A DNA stretch of 64,000 nucleotides from Micromonospora sp. NBC_01796 (GCF_035917455.1 NZ_CP109078.1:4510001-4574000); one strand, 5' to 3'; positions 31,801 to 40,545 are shown, numbered from the stretch's first letter. Made by a program: numbers and translations. The notes: a model not told the origin generated them from the sequence alone.

Positions 31801-31969
31801 CGACACCGACGCCGGCTCGACCGGGTCCGCCCGGTTGGCCGGTGCGGACGACCCGGACGCGTTGGGCGAGAGCGGAGAGCTCGACGAGGACGGCGAGCCG
31901 ACCGAGGGTGGTGCCGGTGGCCGGCGGCGGTCGCGTCGCGGTGGCACGCGGCGGCGTACCCGTCCCTGA
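28883..31969 (+). CDS. rne: ribonuclease E/G
   Basis: Endoribonuclease for mRNA decay and rRNA/tRNA processing. 1028 residues: a disordered N-terminal half (1-470) with alternating acidic tracts and Arg clusters (such as RRRRRGRR near 292 and R-rich runs near 345 and 390), then the catalytic core with the S1 domain (about 495-580, GNVYLGKVQNVLPSMEAAF). Magnesium ligands are Asp770 (VVDVNTG) and Asp814 (VIDFIDM); the zinc-link is CDCC (872-875). A short basic/acidic tail follows. Actinobacterial enzymes carry their disordered scaffold on the N-side, as here. ATG 28883 has GGAGAA upstream; the 138-nt leader is a candidate for autoregulation. Confidence 0.96.
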   Translation: MLDNEPEGGERTGSQPAGDPAETNDTTPVRRTRTTRRRTPSATAETTEGGAPVEAPGEARTGSDEAPQAEVFAPVAGDTEPAPKVTRRRRKATTADKRDEPPAVVGELGAGGEADPELTASGGDSTQLTGTAPVDSPTPAEEPEPTPPVKVTRTRRRKAVPAAVEAENIPAEPEVTAVTPPVAPPAAEQAAPATDAEQVPPGVAVPPTAETAPSGPDLAEPAEEEVPRTRRRRAALSAPTVLFMAPEPEIPPSRPTTPPPAVLIEPVVAPTDNEIMAEEIEAEPVETSRRRRRGRRTGEPTEQVVDLVEPATDAATDGESEPVDLDEDDEDEDDEAGGRRRRRRGRRGRGRGKGPTDELEDEETEEPAQADAEAEAEDDEDDDTEGGDGLTRRRRRRRRKGAGDSPEGGASADDGVHTVVKIREPRRTSDEVQGVSGSTRLEAKRQRRRDGREQRRTRPPILSESEFLARREAVDRVMVVRQRGDRTQIAVLEDGVLVEHYVTRATSGTMAGNVYLGKVQNVLPSMEAAFVDVGRGRNAVLYAGEVNWDMSGLEGRARSIEHALRSGDSVLVQVTKDPIGHKGARLTSHIALSGRHLVYVPNGNASGISRKLPDNERKRLRDVLKKLVPDGAGVIVRTAAEGASEDELARDVKRLQAQWEDIQARAAEGGAPAPLYEEPDLVIRVVRDLFNEDFQELLVQGDEAYSQVESYLAHVSPDLVARLHRHTGTGDVFVERRIDEQILKGLDRKVYLPSGGHLVIDRTEAMTVVDVNTGKYTGAGGNLEETVTRNNLEAAEEIVRQLRLRDLGGIVVIDFIDMVLESNRELVLRRLTECLGRDRTKHQVTEITSLGLVQMTRKRIGAGLLEAFSETCDCCKGRGVIIHTEPVPEKRPQASANGGGDRVKAVASATVPSTTAASAAPATEAAPAVSRRTRARKSAAPERVAVEIADSDEIDTMGYDLSRYEVDTTEAPDDTDAGSTGSARLAGADDPDALGESGELDEDGEPTEGGAGGRRRSRRGGTRRRTRP

Positions 31970-32070
31970 CCCCCACCCGATCGACGTCGGGCGCCGATCT
32001 GATCGATCTTGTGCTCCGCACCGGTTGCGTACGACGCGCCGGTGCGGTGCACTAGGGGCCGAGCGCTGAG

Positions 32071-32112
32071 AAGGCCCCTTCCAGGCCAAAATGCGACTGG
32101 AAGGGGCCTTTT
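32071..32112 (+). terminator. rne terminator
   Basis: A perfect 14-bp stem (AAGGCCCCTTCCAG at 32071-32084 and CTGGAAGGGGCCTT at 32097-32110) with a 12-nt loop, followed by TT. It lies between rne and the lipoprotein gene. Confidence 0.85.
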
Positions 32113-32142
32113 ACCATCCGCACCCCCTCGCGAGGAGATCAG

Positions 32143-32748
32143 ATGCGACGCCCGCTGCCGGCCGCCGTCATCACCACCGCCGCCCTCACCGCCGTCCTGC
32201 TGATCGGCTCCGGCTGCGCCGCCGAGCGTCCGAAGTCGGAGGGGCAGGCCCCGTCGGGTACGGCCGCTCCGACCGTCTCGGGTTCCGCGGAGCCCGGCGC
32301 CGGTGCCTCTCCCGGTGCCAGTGGCATGCCCCCGGCCCGTTCGAGCGAGGCACCCGGCGGTGCCACCGGTGGGCCCGGTGTCCCGGCGCCACCGCCGCCG
32401 GCGTTGCCCCCGGCCGGCGGCAACGCCAAGGAGGTCTGCGCGGCGGCCCTGAAGACCAACACCGACCTGGGTACGGCCTTCATCACCGAGATGGTGACGG
32501 TGATGCAGGCGACCAGCGACGGCGACACCGCCGCGGCGACGGCTGCCCGGGGTCGGGCGGAGAAGGGGCTGGCCGACTGGACGGCCGCGCTGCGCGGGCA
32601 CGCCACGAAGGCCACCGACGCCACGCTGAAGAGCACCCTCGGCGAGCTGGCGACCCAGGTCAGTACGATGAAGCCCGAGGCGAACTCGATCGACGAGATC
32701 AAGCTCGAGTCGCTGAACGAGCGCATCGGCCAGCTCTGCCAGAGCTGA
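32143..32748 (+). CDS. putative secreted lipoprotein, helical domain
   Basis: 201 residues. The N-terminus (MRRPLPAA then a hydrophobic stretch to Ser23) ends at Gly-Cys25, a lipobox-like cleavage site (IGSGC, weak at -3), so it is probably lipid-anchored outside the membrane. Residues about 30-95 are a Pro/Gly/Ala/Ser linker, and 97-201 form an Ala-rich helical domain with two cysteines (Cys102 and near the C-terminus, QLCQS) that may be disulfide-linked. I do not recognise a family. ATG 32143 has GAGGAG 5 nt upstream. It stands alone between two terminator-bounded units. Confidence 0.8.
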   Translation: MRRPLPAAVITTAALTAVLLIGSGCAAERPKSEGQAPSGTAAPTVSGSAEPGAGASPGASGMPPARSSEAPGGATGGPGVPAPPPPALPPAGGNAKEVCAAALKTNTDLGTAFITEMVTVMQATSDGDTAAATAARGRAEKGLADWTAALRGHATKATDATLKSTLGELATQVSTMKPEANSIDEIKLESLNERIGQLCQS

Positions 32749-32764
32749 GCCGTCGGGGCCCGGT

Positions 32765-32795
32765 TTGGGCGCCCGACACCCCATGGCGTACGCTA
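32765..32795 (+). promoter_or_regulatory. candidate rplU promoter
   Basis: TTGGGC (32765-32770), an 18-nt spacer and TACGCT make a plausible sigma-70-type promoter about 120 nt before rplU. The leader in between contains no recognised ribosomal-protein binding structure that I can identify. Confidence 0.4.
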
Positions 32796-32911
32796 GCCTG
32801 CGGCGCACCTTTGGCGCCAAGCTCTCGCGTGCCCGCCCCCGCATTCGTGCGGCCGAGGTGAGCAGCCGCGAACAGCATCCCAACGCCTCAACGACAGGGA
32901 GTCCGCCTCCG

Positions 32912-33226
32912 ATGTACGCGATCGTCAAGACCGGCGGCAAGCAGTACAAGGTCGCCGAGGGCGACGTGATCGAGGTCGAGAAGCTCGTCGGTGAGCCTGG
33001 CGACGCGGTGACGCTCTCCGCGGTGCTTCTCGTCGACGGCACCGACCTGGTGACCGACGCGGCCAAGCTCGCCAAGGTCGCGGTTTCCGGCGAGATCGCC
33101 GCCCACACCAAGGGCCCGAAGATCCGGATCCACAAGTTCAAGAACAAGACCGGTTACCACAAGCGTCAGGGGCACCGTCAGCCGCTGACCCAGGTCAAGG
33201 TGACCGGAATCTCCAACGGTAAGTAA
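32912..33226 (+). CDS. rplU: 50S ribosomal protein L21
   Basis: Large-subunit protein that binds 23S rRNA. 104 residues with the full L21 pattern: [14 protein letters not shown] at the N-terminus and a basic [20 protein letters not shown] segment near the C-terminus. ATG 32912 is chosen by family alignment; the frame is open further upstream. rpmA follows after 49 nt and obg after that, the standard bacterial L21-L27-Obg cluster. Confidence 0.98.
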   Translation: MYAIVKTGGKQYKVAEGDVIEVEKLVGEPGDAVTLSAVLLVDGTDLVTDAAKLAKVAVSGEIAAHTKGPKIRIHKFKNKTGYHKRQGHRQPLTQVKVTGISNGK

Positions 33227-33275
33227 GCAGTCGGCGGCAGGGTAAGAGTCCAGCGGAAAGTTAGGTCGTCCTCAG

Positions 33276-33533
33276 ATGGCTCACAAAAAGGGTGCGTCCA
33301 GCTCGCGCAATGGTCGCGACTCCCAGGCGCAGCGGCTCGGTGTCAAGCGGTTCGGTGGCCAGGTGGTCAGCGCCGGGACGATCCTGATCCGGCAGCGCGG
33401 CACCAAGTTCCACCCCGGCGACCTGGTCGGGCGCGGCGGCGACGACACGCTCTTCGCCCTCGCCCCGGGTGCGGTCCAGTTCGGCACCAAGCGTGGCCGC
33501 AAGGTCATCAGCATCGTGCCGGCGGCACAGTAG
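33276..33533 (+). CDS. rpmA: 50S ribosomal protein L27
   Basis: 85 residues. The N-terminus [16 protein letters not shown] reaches the peptidyl-transferase centre and needs no N-terminal processing, unlike the cleaved Firmicutes form. It is co-transcribed with rplU and followed by a strong terminator. Confidence 0.98.
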   Translation: MAHKKGASSSRNGRDSQAQRLGVKRFGGQVVSAGTILIRQRGTKFHPGDLVGRGGDDTLFALAPGAVQFGTKRGRKVISIVPAAQ

Positions 33534-33549
33534 TTAGCTTCTCCAATCG

Positions 33550-33593
33550 GCGAAGCGGGCCGCGGACCTGAGTGTCCCGGCCCGCTTCGCTGT
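33550..33593 (+). terminator. rplU-rpmA terminator
   Basis: A perfect 13-bp stem (GCGAAGCGGGCCG at 33550-33562, CGGCCCGCTTCGC at 33578-33590), 15-nt loop, followed by TGTTT. Confidence 0.85.
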
Positions 33594-33596
33594 TTG

Positions 33597-33665
33597 CGTC
33601 ACGGGCCGATGCCGCGTCACGCGTAGCCGATGTCGCGTCGCGCCTCGATGTCGCGTCACGAGCCG
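33597..33665. repeat. degenerate ~22-bp direct repeats
   Basis: Three imperfect copies of CGATGTCGCGTCACG-type sequence lie between the rpmA terminator and obg. No coding frame or function is visible. Confidence 0.55.
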
Positions 33666-33771
33666 ATCGACGCGTTCCGTGGCAGGCTTGTTCAGGCGTG
33701 GTACGAGACCGGGCCGATGTCGCGGGTCGGTGGTTGTCGCGGGGATGGGCCCCGCGGAGAGGATTGGCGTC

Positions 33772-35271
33772 GTGATTACCTTCGTTGACCGGGTCGTCCT
33801 GCATCTGCGGGCCGGCGACGGCGGGCACGGCTGCGTCTCGATCCACCGGGAGAAGTTCAAGCCGTTCGGTGGCCCGGACGGCGGCAACGGCGGCCACGGC
33901 GGCAGCGTGTCGCTGGTCGTCGACCCGCAGGTGCACACCCTGCTCGACTTCCACTTCCGGCCGCACATCAAGGCCGACAACGGCAAGGGCGGCGCCGGTT
34001 CCAACCGTGACGGCGCCAACGGCGGCGACCTGGTCCTCAAGGTGCCCGCCGGCACCGTGGTGCTGAGCACCACCGGCGAGGTACTGGCCGACATGACCGG
34101 CGCCGGCACCACCTTCGAGGTCGCCCGCGGCGGACGCGGCGGACGCGGCAACGCGTCGCTGGCCAACGCCCGACGCAAGGCTCCGGGTTTCGCCGAGCTG
34201 GGTGAGCCGGGCGACGAGATGGACGTCGTGCTGGAGCTCAAGAGCGTCGCCGACGTCGGCCTGGTCGGCTTCCCCTCGGCCGGCAAGTCCTCGCTGATCT
34301 CGGTGATCTCGGCCGCCAAGCCGAAGATCGCCGACTACCCGTTCACCACCCTGGTGCCGAACCTCGGCGTGGTCCGGGTGGAGAACCACACCTTCACCGT
34401 CGCCGACGTACCGGGGCTGATTCCGGGCGCGGCCAGCGGCAAGGGGCTCGGACTGCAGTTCCTGCGGCACATCGAGCGCTGCTCGGTGCTGGCACACGTG
34501 GTCGACACCGCGACCCTGGAACCGGGCCGGGACCCGCTCGCCGACATCGACGCCCTCGAGCTCGAGTTGGCCGAGTACGGCGGACTGGCCGACAAGCCCC
34601 GGATCGTCGTACTGAACAAGGTGGACGTGCCCGACGGGAAGGACCTGGCCGACATCACCCGGGCCGACATCGAGGCCCGGGGTCTGCAGGTCTTCGAGGT
34701 GTCGGCGGCGACCCGGGTCGGGTTGCGGGAGCTGACCTTCGCCATGGCGGAGTTGGTCGAGCAGTCCCGCGCCGCGGCGCCGGTGCTCGAACCGACCCGG
34801 ATCGTGCTCCGCCCGGTAGCGGTGGACGACGCCGGGTTCACCATCGAGGCCACCTCGGACGGGGCGTTCGTGGTGCACGGCCCGCGCCCGGAACGCTGGG
34901 TACGGCAGACGAACTTCGACAACGACGAGGCGGTCGGCTTCCTCGCCGACCGGCTGGCCCGGCTGGGCGTCGAGGAGAAGCTGGCCAAGGCCGGTGCCGT
35001 CTCGGGCAGCCTGGTTCGGATCGGCGTACGCGAGTTCGACTGGCAGCCGACGCTCTACGCCGGTGCGGACTTCACGCCCGGTAACCGGGGCACCGACATC
35101 CGGCTGGAGACCCAGTCGTCGCGTCCGTCGGCCTCCCAGCGGTTGGCCGCGCGCAAGGCCCGGCGGGTGCGTTCGGACGAGGAGTCGCAGGCGGCGCTGG
35201 CCGCGGCGGCTGCCGCCAACCTCGACGACGCGCCGGTGACCGTCGGCGGCGGGGACAGCACCGCCGACTAG
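33772..35271 (+). CDS. obg: GTPase Obg/CgtA
   Basis: Ribosome-associated GTPase for 50S maturation and stress response. 499 residues: glycine-rich Obg fold at 1-158 ([18 protein letters not shown] at the start), the G domain with P-loop GFPSAGKSS (166-174), NKVD in the middle, an OCT domain (about 345-425) and a basic/Ala tail. GTG 33772 is preceded by AGAGGA at 8 nt; the longer open frame is not supported. In this chromosome proB/proA do not follow it. Confidence 0.97.
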   Translation: MITFVDRVVLHLRAGDGGHGCVSIHREKFKPFGGPDGGNGGHGGSVSLVVDPQVHTLLDFHFRPHIKADNGKGGAGSNRDGANGGDLVLKVPAGTVVLSTTGEVLADMTGAGTTFEVARGGRGGRGNASLANARRKAPGFAELGEPGDEMDVVLELKSVADVGLVGFPSAGKSSLISVISAAKPKIADYPFTTLVPNLGVVRVENHTFTVADVPGLIPGAASGKGLGLQFLRHIERCSVLAHVVDTATLEPGRDPLADIDALELELAEYGGLADKPRIVVLNKVDVPDGKDLADITRADIEARGLQVFEVSAATRVGLRELTFAMAELVEQSRAAAPVLEPTRIVLRPVAVDDAGFTIEATSDGAFVVHGPRPERWVRQTNFDNDEAVGFLADRLARLGVEEKLAKAGAVSGSLVRIGVREFDWQPTLYAGADFTPGNRGTDIRLETQSSRPSASQRLAARKARRVRSDEESQAALAAAAAANLDDAPVTVGGGDSTAD

Positions 35272-35317
35272 ACGGATTCGCGCTCTATCGGCGCCACTTT
35301 CGGGAAACCTGGGCGAA

Positions 35318-35803
35318 ATGCCGCCTGATTACCCTGAGTGGATGTTGATCGAGTCTCGTCCATGCTCCGATCCGGAACTCGTCGCCCTGGTCACCGCACA
35401 GCAGCGGGAGCTGCGTGAGGCGAACCGGCCGGTCGGCGTCGGCGCGGTGGACGACTCCTTTCCCGCCCCCGACGACGTACGGCACCTGGTTGGCGTGGTC
35501 AACGGGCGTGCGGTGGCCTGCGGGGCGATCCAGTCCATCGATCCCGACATCGCCGAGATCCGGCGGATGTACGTCCGACCGGCCCACCGCAGGCGTGGTG
35601 TGGGGCGGCAGCTCCTCGCCGCCCTGGAGGACCTGGCCTTCTGGGCCGGTCACTCCGTGTTGCGCCTGGAGACCGGGACGTACCTGCCGTCGGCGTTGGC
35701 GCTCTACCGCTCGTCCGGCTACACCGAGATCCCGGTCTACGGCCGGTACGTCGGCAACCCGTACAGCGCCTGCTTCGAGAAACGGATCTTGGTTGCGGCT
35801 TGA
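35318..35803 (+). CDS. GNAT-family N-acetyltransferase
   Basis: 161 residues. Acetyl-CoA binding motif A is clear in RRMYVRPAHRRRGVGRQLL (about 85-103), followed by LETGTYLPSALALYRSSGY, typical for small amino-group acetyltransferases. The substrate is unknown. ATG 35318 and ATG 35342 are both possible starts, and neither has a good Shine-Dalgarno. The stop codon is within the following terminator hairpin. Confidence 0.85.
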   Translation: MPPDYPEWMLIESRPCSDPELVALVTAQQRELREANRPVGVGAVDDSFPAPDDVRHLVGVVNGRAVACGAIQSIDPDIAEIRRMYVRPAHRRRGVGRQLLAALEDLAFWAGHSVLRLETGTYLPSALALYRSSGYTEIPVYGRYVGNPYSACFEKRILVAA

Positions 35804-35832
35804 CCCGGTGTACGGGGGCCCGTACACCGGGT
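35803..35832. terminator. bidirectional terminator between GNAT and trpS
   Basis: A perfect 13-bp stem (ACCCGGTGTACGG / CCGTACACCGGGT) with a GGGC loop lies between two convergent genes and includes the last base of the GNAT stop codon. Confidence 0.85.
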
Positions 35833-35841
35833 TGCTGCTCT

Positions 35842-36855
35842 TCAGGTGAGCAGGCCGATCGCGCGCTTGGCCCGGTGCACGGTGTCGGTGGCACCGTCGC
35901 GGGCCCGTTCGGCGCCCTCCGCCAGCACCCGCCGGACGTAACCGGGGTCGCGGGTCAGCTCGGCGTGACGGAGTTGGATCGGTCGCAGCAGAGCCTCGAC
36001 CGCCTCCGCGACCGCCCGCTTGAGTTTGCTGTACGAGGTGAACTCGTCGGCGAGAGCATCCGGGCGGGCGTCCACGCAGGCGGCGAGGATCTCCAACAGG
36101 TTCGCCAGGCCGGGCCGGTTCTCCGGGTCGTACGCGACACCCCGGCCCGAGTCGGTGACCGCGCGGGTCACCTTGCGCCGGATCACCTCGGGCGGGTCGA
36201 GCAGGAAGATGGTGCCCGCGTCCGCGCTGGTGGTCTTGCCCATCTTGGCGGTCGGGTCGCTCAGCTCCATCACCCTGGTGGCCACCTCCGGGTGGACGGC
36301 ACGCGGCACGGTGAAGGTCTCCCCGTAGCGGGTGTTGAACCGGATCGCCACGTCCCGGGCGAGTTCGAGATGCTGGCTCTGGTCCTCGCCGACCGGCACC
36401 TCCTCGGCGTCGTGCAGCAGGATGTCGGCCGTCATCAGCACCGGGTACGTCAGCAGGCTCAGCCGTACGTGCTGTTGCTGGGCGGCGGACTGCTCCTTGA
36501 ACTGGATCATCCGCTGGGCCTCGCCGACACCGGTGGCGCACTCGAGCAGGAAGTGCAGTTCGGTGTGCTCCGGCAACTGGGACTGGACGTAGAGGATGGC
36601 CCGGTCCGGGTCGAGCCCGGCGGCGAGCAGCATGGTCGCCTGTTCCAGGGTCCGCTCGCGTACCCGGGCCGGTTCGTGGGCGACGGTGAGCGCGTGCAGG
36701 TCGGCGAGGAAGACGATGGTCTCGGCCCGGTACTGGGCGTCGACCACCGGGCGGATCGCGCCGAGCAGGTTGCCCAGGTGCAGTGAACCGGTGGGTTTGA
36801 GGCCGGTCAGCCGGCGTTTCGGCACGGTCCGGGTGATCGTCGGGGTCGCGGTCAT
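35842..36855 (-). CDS. trpS: tryptophanyl-tRNA synthetase
   Basis: Class Ic synthetase of 337 residues. HIGH-type motif GSLHLGN (23-29), conserved LADLHALT, RMIQFKEQ and the KMSKS variant AKMGKT; the length is normal for bacterial TrpRS. ATG 36855 is preferred since AAGGAG lies 7 nt upstream; the longer frame to 36903 lacks a site. Upstream on the same strand are a possible leader peptide and a hairpin, which may attenuate the gene by Trp availability. It converges with the GNAT gene. Confidence 0.96.
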   Translation of the reverse strand: MTATPTITRTVPKRRLTGLKPTGSLHLGNLLGAIRPVVDAQYRAETIVFLADLHALTVAHEPARVRERTLEQATMLLAAGLDPDRAILYVQSQLPEHTELHFLLECATGVGEAQRMIQFKEQSAAQQQHVRLSLLTYPVLMTADILLHDAEEVPVGEDQSQHLELARDVAIRFNTRYGETFTVPRAVHPEVATRVMELSDPTAKMGKTTSADAGTIFLLDPPEVIRRKVTRAVTDSGRGVAYDPENRPGLANLLEILAACVDARPDALADEFTSYSKLKRAVAEAVEALLRPIQLRHAELTRDPGYVRRVLAEGAERARDGATDTVHRAKRAIGLLT

Positions 36856-36909
36856 CGGGGGCTCCTTCGGGAGTACGTCGACCTGCCCGTCCCGGGTGCG
36901 CATACGTCA

Positions 36910-36934
36910 ACGGCCGCCCGGGTGGGGCGGCCGT
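36910..36934 (-). terminator. hairpin in the trpS leader, possible attenuator
   Basis: A 10-bp perfect stem (ACGGCCGCCC / GGGCGGCCGT, 5-nt loop) lies between the putative leader peptide and trpS. There is no U-run, so attenuation is only a suggestion. Confidence 0.45.
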
Positions 36935-36971
36935 GGTGCTGTCTCGGGGTGCGCGGATGCGTGGCCGCCCG

Positions 36972-37001
36972 TCAGGGGGCCCGCCAGCCGTTTGTTGTCA
37001 T
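36972..37001 (-). promoter_or_regulatory. candidate trpS leader peptide MTTNGWRAP
   Basis: A 9-codon frame with one Trp codon (TGG) ends about 40 nt before the leader hairpin. Only one Trp and a weak ribosome site make this uncertain; ribosome-mediated attenuation of trp genes is known in actinobacteria. Confidence 0.3.
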
Positions 37002-37039
37002 CCGCACCCGGCCAGCTTAACCCACCCGATCGGATCACC

Positions 37040-37079
37040 CGTGCGGGTGGCCGGACCGCTCGTGCGGGTGGCCGGACCG
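37040..37079. repeat. 19-bp direct repeat, 21-bp period
   Basis: CGTGCGGGTGGCCGGACCG occurs at 37040-37058 and again at 37061-37079, upstream of the FUSC gene. It could be a paired regulator site or a simple duplication. Confidence 0.6.
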
Positions 37080-37160
37080 GATGCCCCGTAACGCCGTGCC
37101 CGGGTGATCGTTTCTCCGATCGTGAGGAGCTGATCGGGTCGGCGAGCATCGGAGGGATCC

Positions 37161-39407
37161 GTGGGCAGCCGCGCCGCCGTGGCCTGGTTGAGTCGACGTG
37201 ACCCCGGCTACCGGATCATCCGCCGTGCCGTACGCCTGACGCTCATCGGTGTCCTGGTCTTCTACAGCGGGATCTACCTGGTCGACAGCACCACCCTGGC
37301 GCTCTACTCGGTCTTCACCGTCTTCGCCGTCGGGGTGCTCGGCCAGTTGCCGGCCACCCCGAGGGAGCGGGCCCGGGTGCTGATCGCCGCCCTCCCGGTG
37401 ACCTGGGTGCTGGTGGTCGCCGGCACCCTCCTGGCCGGCAGCATCTGGGCGGCGGCGGCCGGCATGGTGGTGGTCGGATTCGTGGTCGCCTTCATCGGTG
37501 TCGGCGGGCCACGCCTGGCCGGGGTGGCGGCCGGGCTGCAACTGTTCTACATCCTGTCCTCCTTCGGCCCGTACGCGCCCGACACGCTGGGCGAGCGACT
37601 GGGCGGGATCACCGCGAGTACGTTGCTGCTGATCCTCGCCGAGTTGGTGCTCTGGCCCGACCGGGTGACCCCGGTGTCCTATCCGAAGCGGCTCGCCATC
37701 GCGGCGGACGCCGTCGCGGACTTTCTCGACGTGCTCGCCGACGCGCTGTCCGGACGGGTCGATCCGGGGCCGGAGACCTCCCGGCGGCAGGCCCGGGCGG
37801 GTCGGGCGGTGGACCGGTTGGCGTTCGAGGAGTTGCCGGCGACCGAGCGACCGACGTCGGCGGGCCGTCGGGACCGGGCGATGCGCGATGCCGCGGTGGC
37901 GTTACGGGAGGCGTTGGACTTCGGCGACCGGCTGGCCGTCGACGCGGCGCTGCCGGGAGCGTCCGCCCCGGTCGGCTCGCCGCCACCGCCGGGTGCGCCG
38001 GGAATCCCGGACAGCGATCTGGACTGGCTGCTGCGTCAGGGGGCGGACCAGATCCGGGCGGCCGGCCGTACCCTCGTCGGGCAGGGGCGGCGGGACGACG
38101 AGGCGGAGCCGCTGCGGCTGCACCGGTTGATCGAGGAAATCTGGGCCCGCCCGCGCGGCGAGGCGTTCCAGGAGCCGGGCCTGGGCCGGTTGTGGCTGGA
38201 CGCGATCGTCCTGCGGGTGGTCGAACAGGCGCCGATCCTGAACACCGCGGCCCGGATCGTCGCCCGGCTGCCGATCACGCGGGTGCCACCGCAGCCCGGC
38301 CAGCGACACCACCCCTTCGAGTACGCCCGCCGTCCGATGCTCGCGCTCTACTGGCAGCGGTACCGGGTGCACCTGACCCCGCGTTCGGTGCACTTCCAGG
38401 GGGCGGCGCGGATCGCCCTGGCGCTGGCGGCGGCTCGGGTGGTGGCCGGTTACCTGAACCTCGACCACGGTTTCTGGGTCCTGCTGGCCACCCTGACCCT
38501 GTTGCGTACGTCCGCCGCCGACACCCGTACGACATTGCGGCCGGCGGTGATCGGCACCGTGCTCGGTGCCACCGCCGGTGCGGGGCTGCTGCTGGTCACC
38601 GACCGGCCGGAGGTGTACCGGGGAGTCCTGCCGGTGGCCATGGTGCTGGCCTTCGCGGTCGGCCCGCTGCTCGGGCTGGCCTGGGGGCAGGGCTTCGTCA
38701 CCCTGCTGCTCACCGCCCTGTTCGCCCAGATCGGCCCGGCGAGCCTGCGGATCGTGCAGGCCCGGTTCACGGACGTGCTGGTCGGCGCGGTGATCGGGGT
38801 GCTGGCCGGTCTCCTGCTCTGGCCGCGGGGTGGGGGTGGGGAACTGCGCCGGTCGCTGGCGAACTACCTGGACGCGGCGGCGTCGTCGACCGAGGAGACG
38901 GTCGACGTGCTCACCGGCCGCCAACCGGACCGGGGGGAGTTGGGCCGGGCGCACCGGGCGATGGTGCTCGCCGAGGCGTCGATGATCCAGTACCAGTCGG
39001 AGCAGCCGGCCCGTCGCAACGAGGGGGTGGACTGGAGCGCGGTGCTGATCGCCGGACACGAGATGGTGCGCGGTGGTCAGGCCCGGCGGGATCTGCGACC
39101 GCCGCCGTACCCGCTGTTGAGCGACGAGGTGGCGGGGCCGTTGGACGACTTCGCCCACCGGGTGCGGGGCGCGTACGGGGATGTCGCGGACCAGTTGGGG
39201 CGGGGCGGGCGGGCGAAGTCGGTGTCGCCGCCTCCGGGACCCGACGACCTGGCGGTCCGGTTGCGTACGCTGCTGCGGATCGGCGGCACCCGGGCTTCGG
39301 CACTGGACCTGGTCGACCTGGAGGTCTGGCTGATCTGCCTGACCGCGCACCTGAACCGGATCCAGACCGAGATCGACGGTACGGCGACCGAACTGCCCCT
39401 GCGGTAG
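37161..39407 (+). CDS. FUSC-family inner-membrane protein
   Basis: 748 residues. Two hydrophobic blocks of about five or six membrane segments each (roughly 25-170 and 415-560) are separated by a cytoplasmic helical region, and a cytoplasmic tail follows. This is the duplicated layout of fusaric-acid-resistance/aromatic acid exporter-like proteins (FUSC, YccS type). The substrate is unknown. GTG 37161 has GGAGG 5 nt upstream. It stands as a single gene, divergent from trpS. Confidence 0.85.
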   Translation: MGSRAAVAWLSRRDPGYRIIRRAVRLTLIGVLVFYSGIYLVDSTTLALYSVFTVFAVGVLGQLPATPRERARVLIAALPVTWVLVVAGTLLAGSIWAAAAGMVVVGFVVAFIGVGGPRLAGVAAGLQLFYILSSFGPYAPDTLGERLGGITASTLLLILAELVLWPDRVTPVSYPKRLAIAADAVADFLDVLADALSGRVDPGPETSRRQARAGRAVDRLAFEELPATERPTSAGRRDRAMRDAAVALREALDFGDRLAVDAALPGASAPVGSPPPPGAPGIPDSDLDWLLRQGADQIRAAGRTLVGQGRRDDEAEPLRLHRLIEEIWARPRGEAFQEPGLGRLWLDAIVLRVVEQAPILNTAARIVARLPITRVPPQPGQRHHPFEYARRPMLALYWQRYRVHLTPRSVHFQGAARIALALAAARVVAGYLNLDHGFWVLLATLTLLRTSAADTRTTLRPAVIGTVLGATAGAGLLLVTDRPEVYRGVLPVAMVLAFAVGPLLGLAWGQGFVTLLLTALFAQIGPASLRIVQARFTDVLVGAVIGVLAGLLLWPRGGGGELRRSLANYLDAAASSTEETVDVLTGRQPDRGELGRAHRAMVLAEASMIQYQSEQPARRNEGVDWSAVLIAGHEMVRGGQARRDLRPPPYPLLSDEVAGPLDDFAHRVRGAYGDVADQLGRGGRAKSVSPPPGPDDLAVRLRTLLRIGGTRASALDLVDLEVWLICLTAHLNRIQTEIDGTATELPLR

Positions 39408-39576
39408 CAACTCCGGCACGGGCGCGGGGGGTCAGCCGCCCACGGGTGCGCGGGTGGGGTCAGCCGTCCGGGTAGGACCGGCCGATGTTCGCCCAGATCC
39501 CGCGTACGGCCGCCCGCCGGACCGGGTCGCGCCGCAGCCTGGAGGCGAGCCCGGAAGGGCGGCGGAGGGGGGTGCC

Positions 39577-40455
39577 ATGGCGCAGCAGCAGACGGTCGCT
39601 TTCCTCGGCCTCGGTGGCATGGGTCGGGGGATGGCGGCGAACGCGTTGCGGGCCGGCCTGCCGACGGTGGTGTGGAACCGGACACCCCGGTCGGCGGAGG
39701 CCCTGTCCGATCTCGGCGCGCAGGTGGCCGGTAGCGCGGCCGAGGCGGCCGGCCGGGCGGCGATCGCGGTCACGATGGTCACCGACATCGACGCGGTCAC
39801 CGCGATCGTCGTCGACCAGGGCGCGCTCGCCGCACTGCCGCCGGGGGCGATCTGGGCGCAGATGAGCACGATCGGGGTGGCCGGCACCGAGCGGCTCGCC
39901 GCGCTGGTGCGGCGGGAGCGTCCGGACGTGGTGTTCGTCGACGCGCCGGTGGCGGGCAGTCGGGGACCGGCCGAGGCAGGGAAGCTGTCCATCTACGCGT
40001 CCGGGCCGACCGAGGCGCGGGACCGGGTGGCACCGCTGTTCGACGCGCTAGGCCAGCGGACCCTCTGGGTCGGCCCGGCGGGGCAGGGTTCCCGGCTCAA
40101 ACTGGTGAACAACATCCTGCTGGCGTTCCTTGCCGAGGGGGTGGCCGAGTCGGTCGCGATGGCGCAGGCGGTCGGGATCGGCACCGAGACGGTGCTGACC
40201 GCGCTGGTCGGCAACCCGATCGTGGCGCCGTGGGCCGAGGCGAAGCTGCACCGGATGGCCCGCGACGACTACTCACCCGAGTTCACCCTGTCCCTGGCGC
40301 TCAAGGACCTCCTGCTCGCGCTCGACGCGGTCGATCCGGCCGAGTTCACCGTCGCCGGTTGTCTCGCGGCACAGTGGCGGCGGGCCGTGGACCGGGGGTT
40401 CGGTGGCGACGACCTGACGGTGATCGCACGGGCGATGACACCGGGCCCCGCGTGA
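39577..40455 (+). CDS. NAD(P)-dependent beta-hydroxyacid dehydrogenase (3-hydroxyisobutyrate dehydrogenase family)
   Basis: 292 residues. The Rossmann motif is VAFLGLGGMGRGMA (7-20); the substrate motif VDAPVAGSRGPAE and the catalytic-lysine helix GSRLKLVNN identify the 6-phosphogluconate/HIBADH-type fold. It oxidises a short beta-hydroxy acid or reduces a semialdehyde; the true substrate is unknown. ATG 39577 follows a GGAGGGGGG run. The 169-nt gap before it holds no convincing feature. Confidence 0.88.
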   Translation: MAQQQTVAFLGLGGMGRGMAANALRAGLPTVVWNRTPRSAEALSDLGAQVAGSAAEAAGRAAIAVTMVTDIDAVTAIVVDQGALAALPPGAIWAQMSTIGVAGTERLAALVRRERPDVVFVDAPVAGSRGPAEAGKLSIYASGPTEARDRVAPLFDALGQRTLWVGPAGQGSRLKLVNNILLAFLAEGVAESVAMAQAVGIGTETVLTALVGNPIVAPWAEAKLHRMARDDYSPEFTLSLALKDLLLALDAVDPAEFTVAGCLAAQWRRAVDRGFGGDDLTVIARAMTPGPA

Positions 40456-40545
40456 CGGCGCCGTCCACCCGCCTGCCGGTGCGGGCGGGCCGCCACCCGT
40501 GGCGGGTCATCCGGACGACCGACCGGATGACCCGTGACGGCGTTC

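Noticed and set aside
28844-32089. 1081-residue minus-strand open frame
   Set aside because: It is antisense to rne and low-complexity; no start signal or domain.
39462-39575. Short minus-strand frame ending RGIWANIGRSYPDG
   Set aside because: It reads like a protein end but has no start codon or upstream continuation, since the upstream part overlaps the dehydrogenase gene. It may be a remnant; support is too thin.
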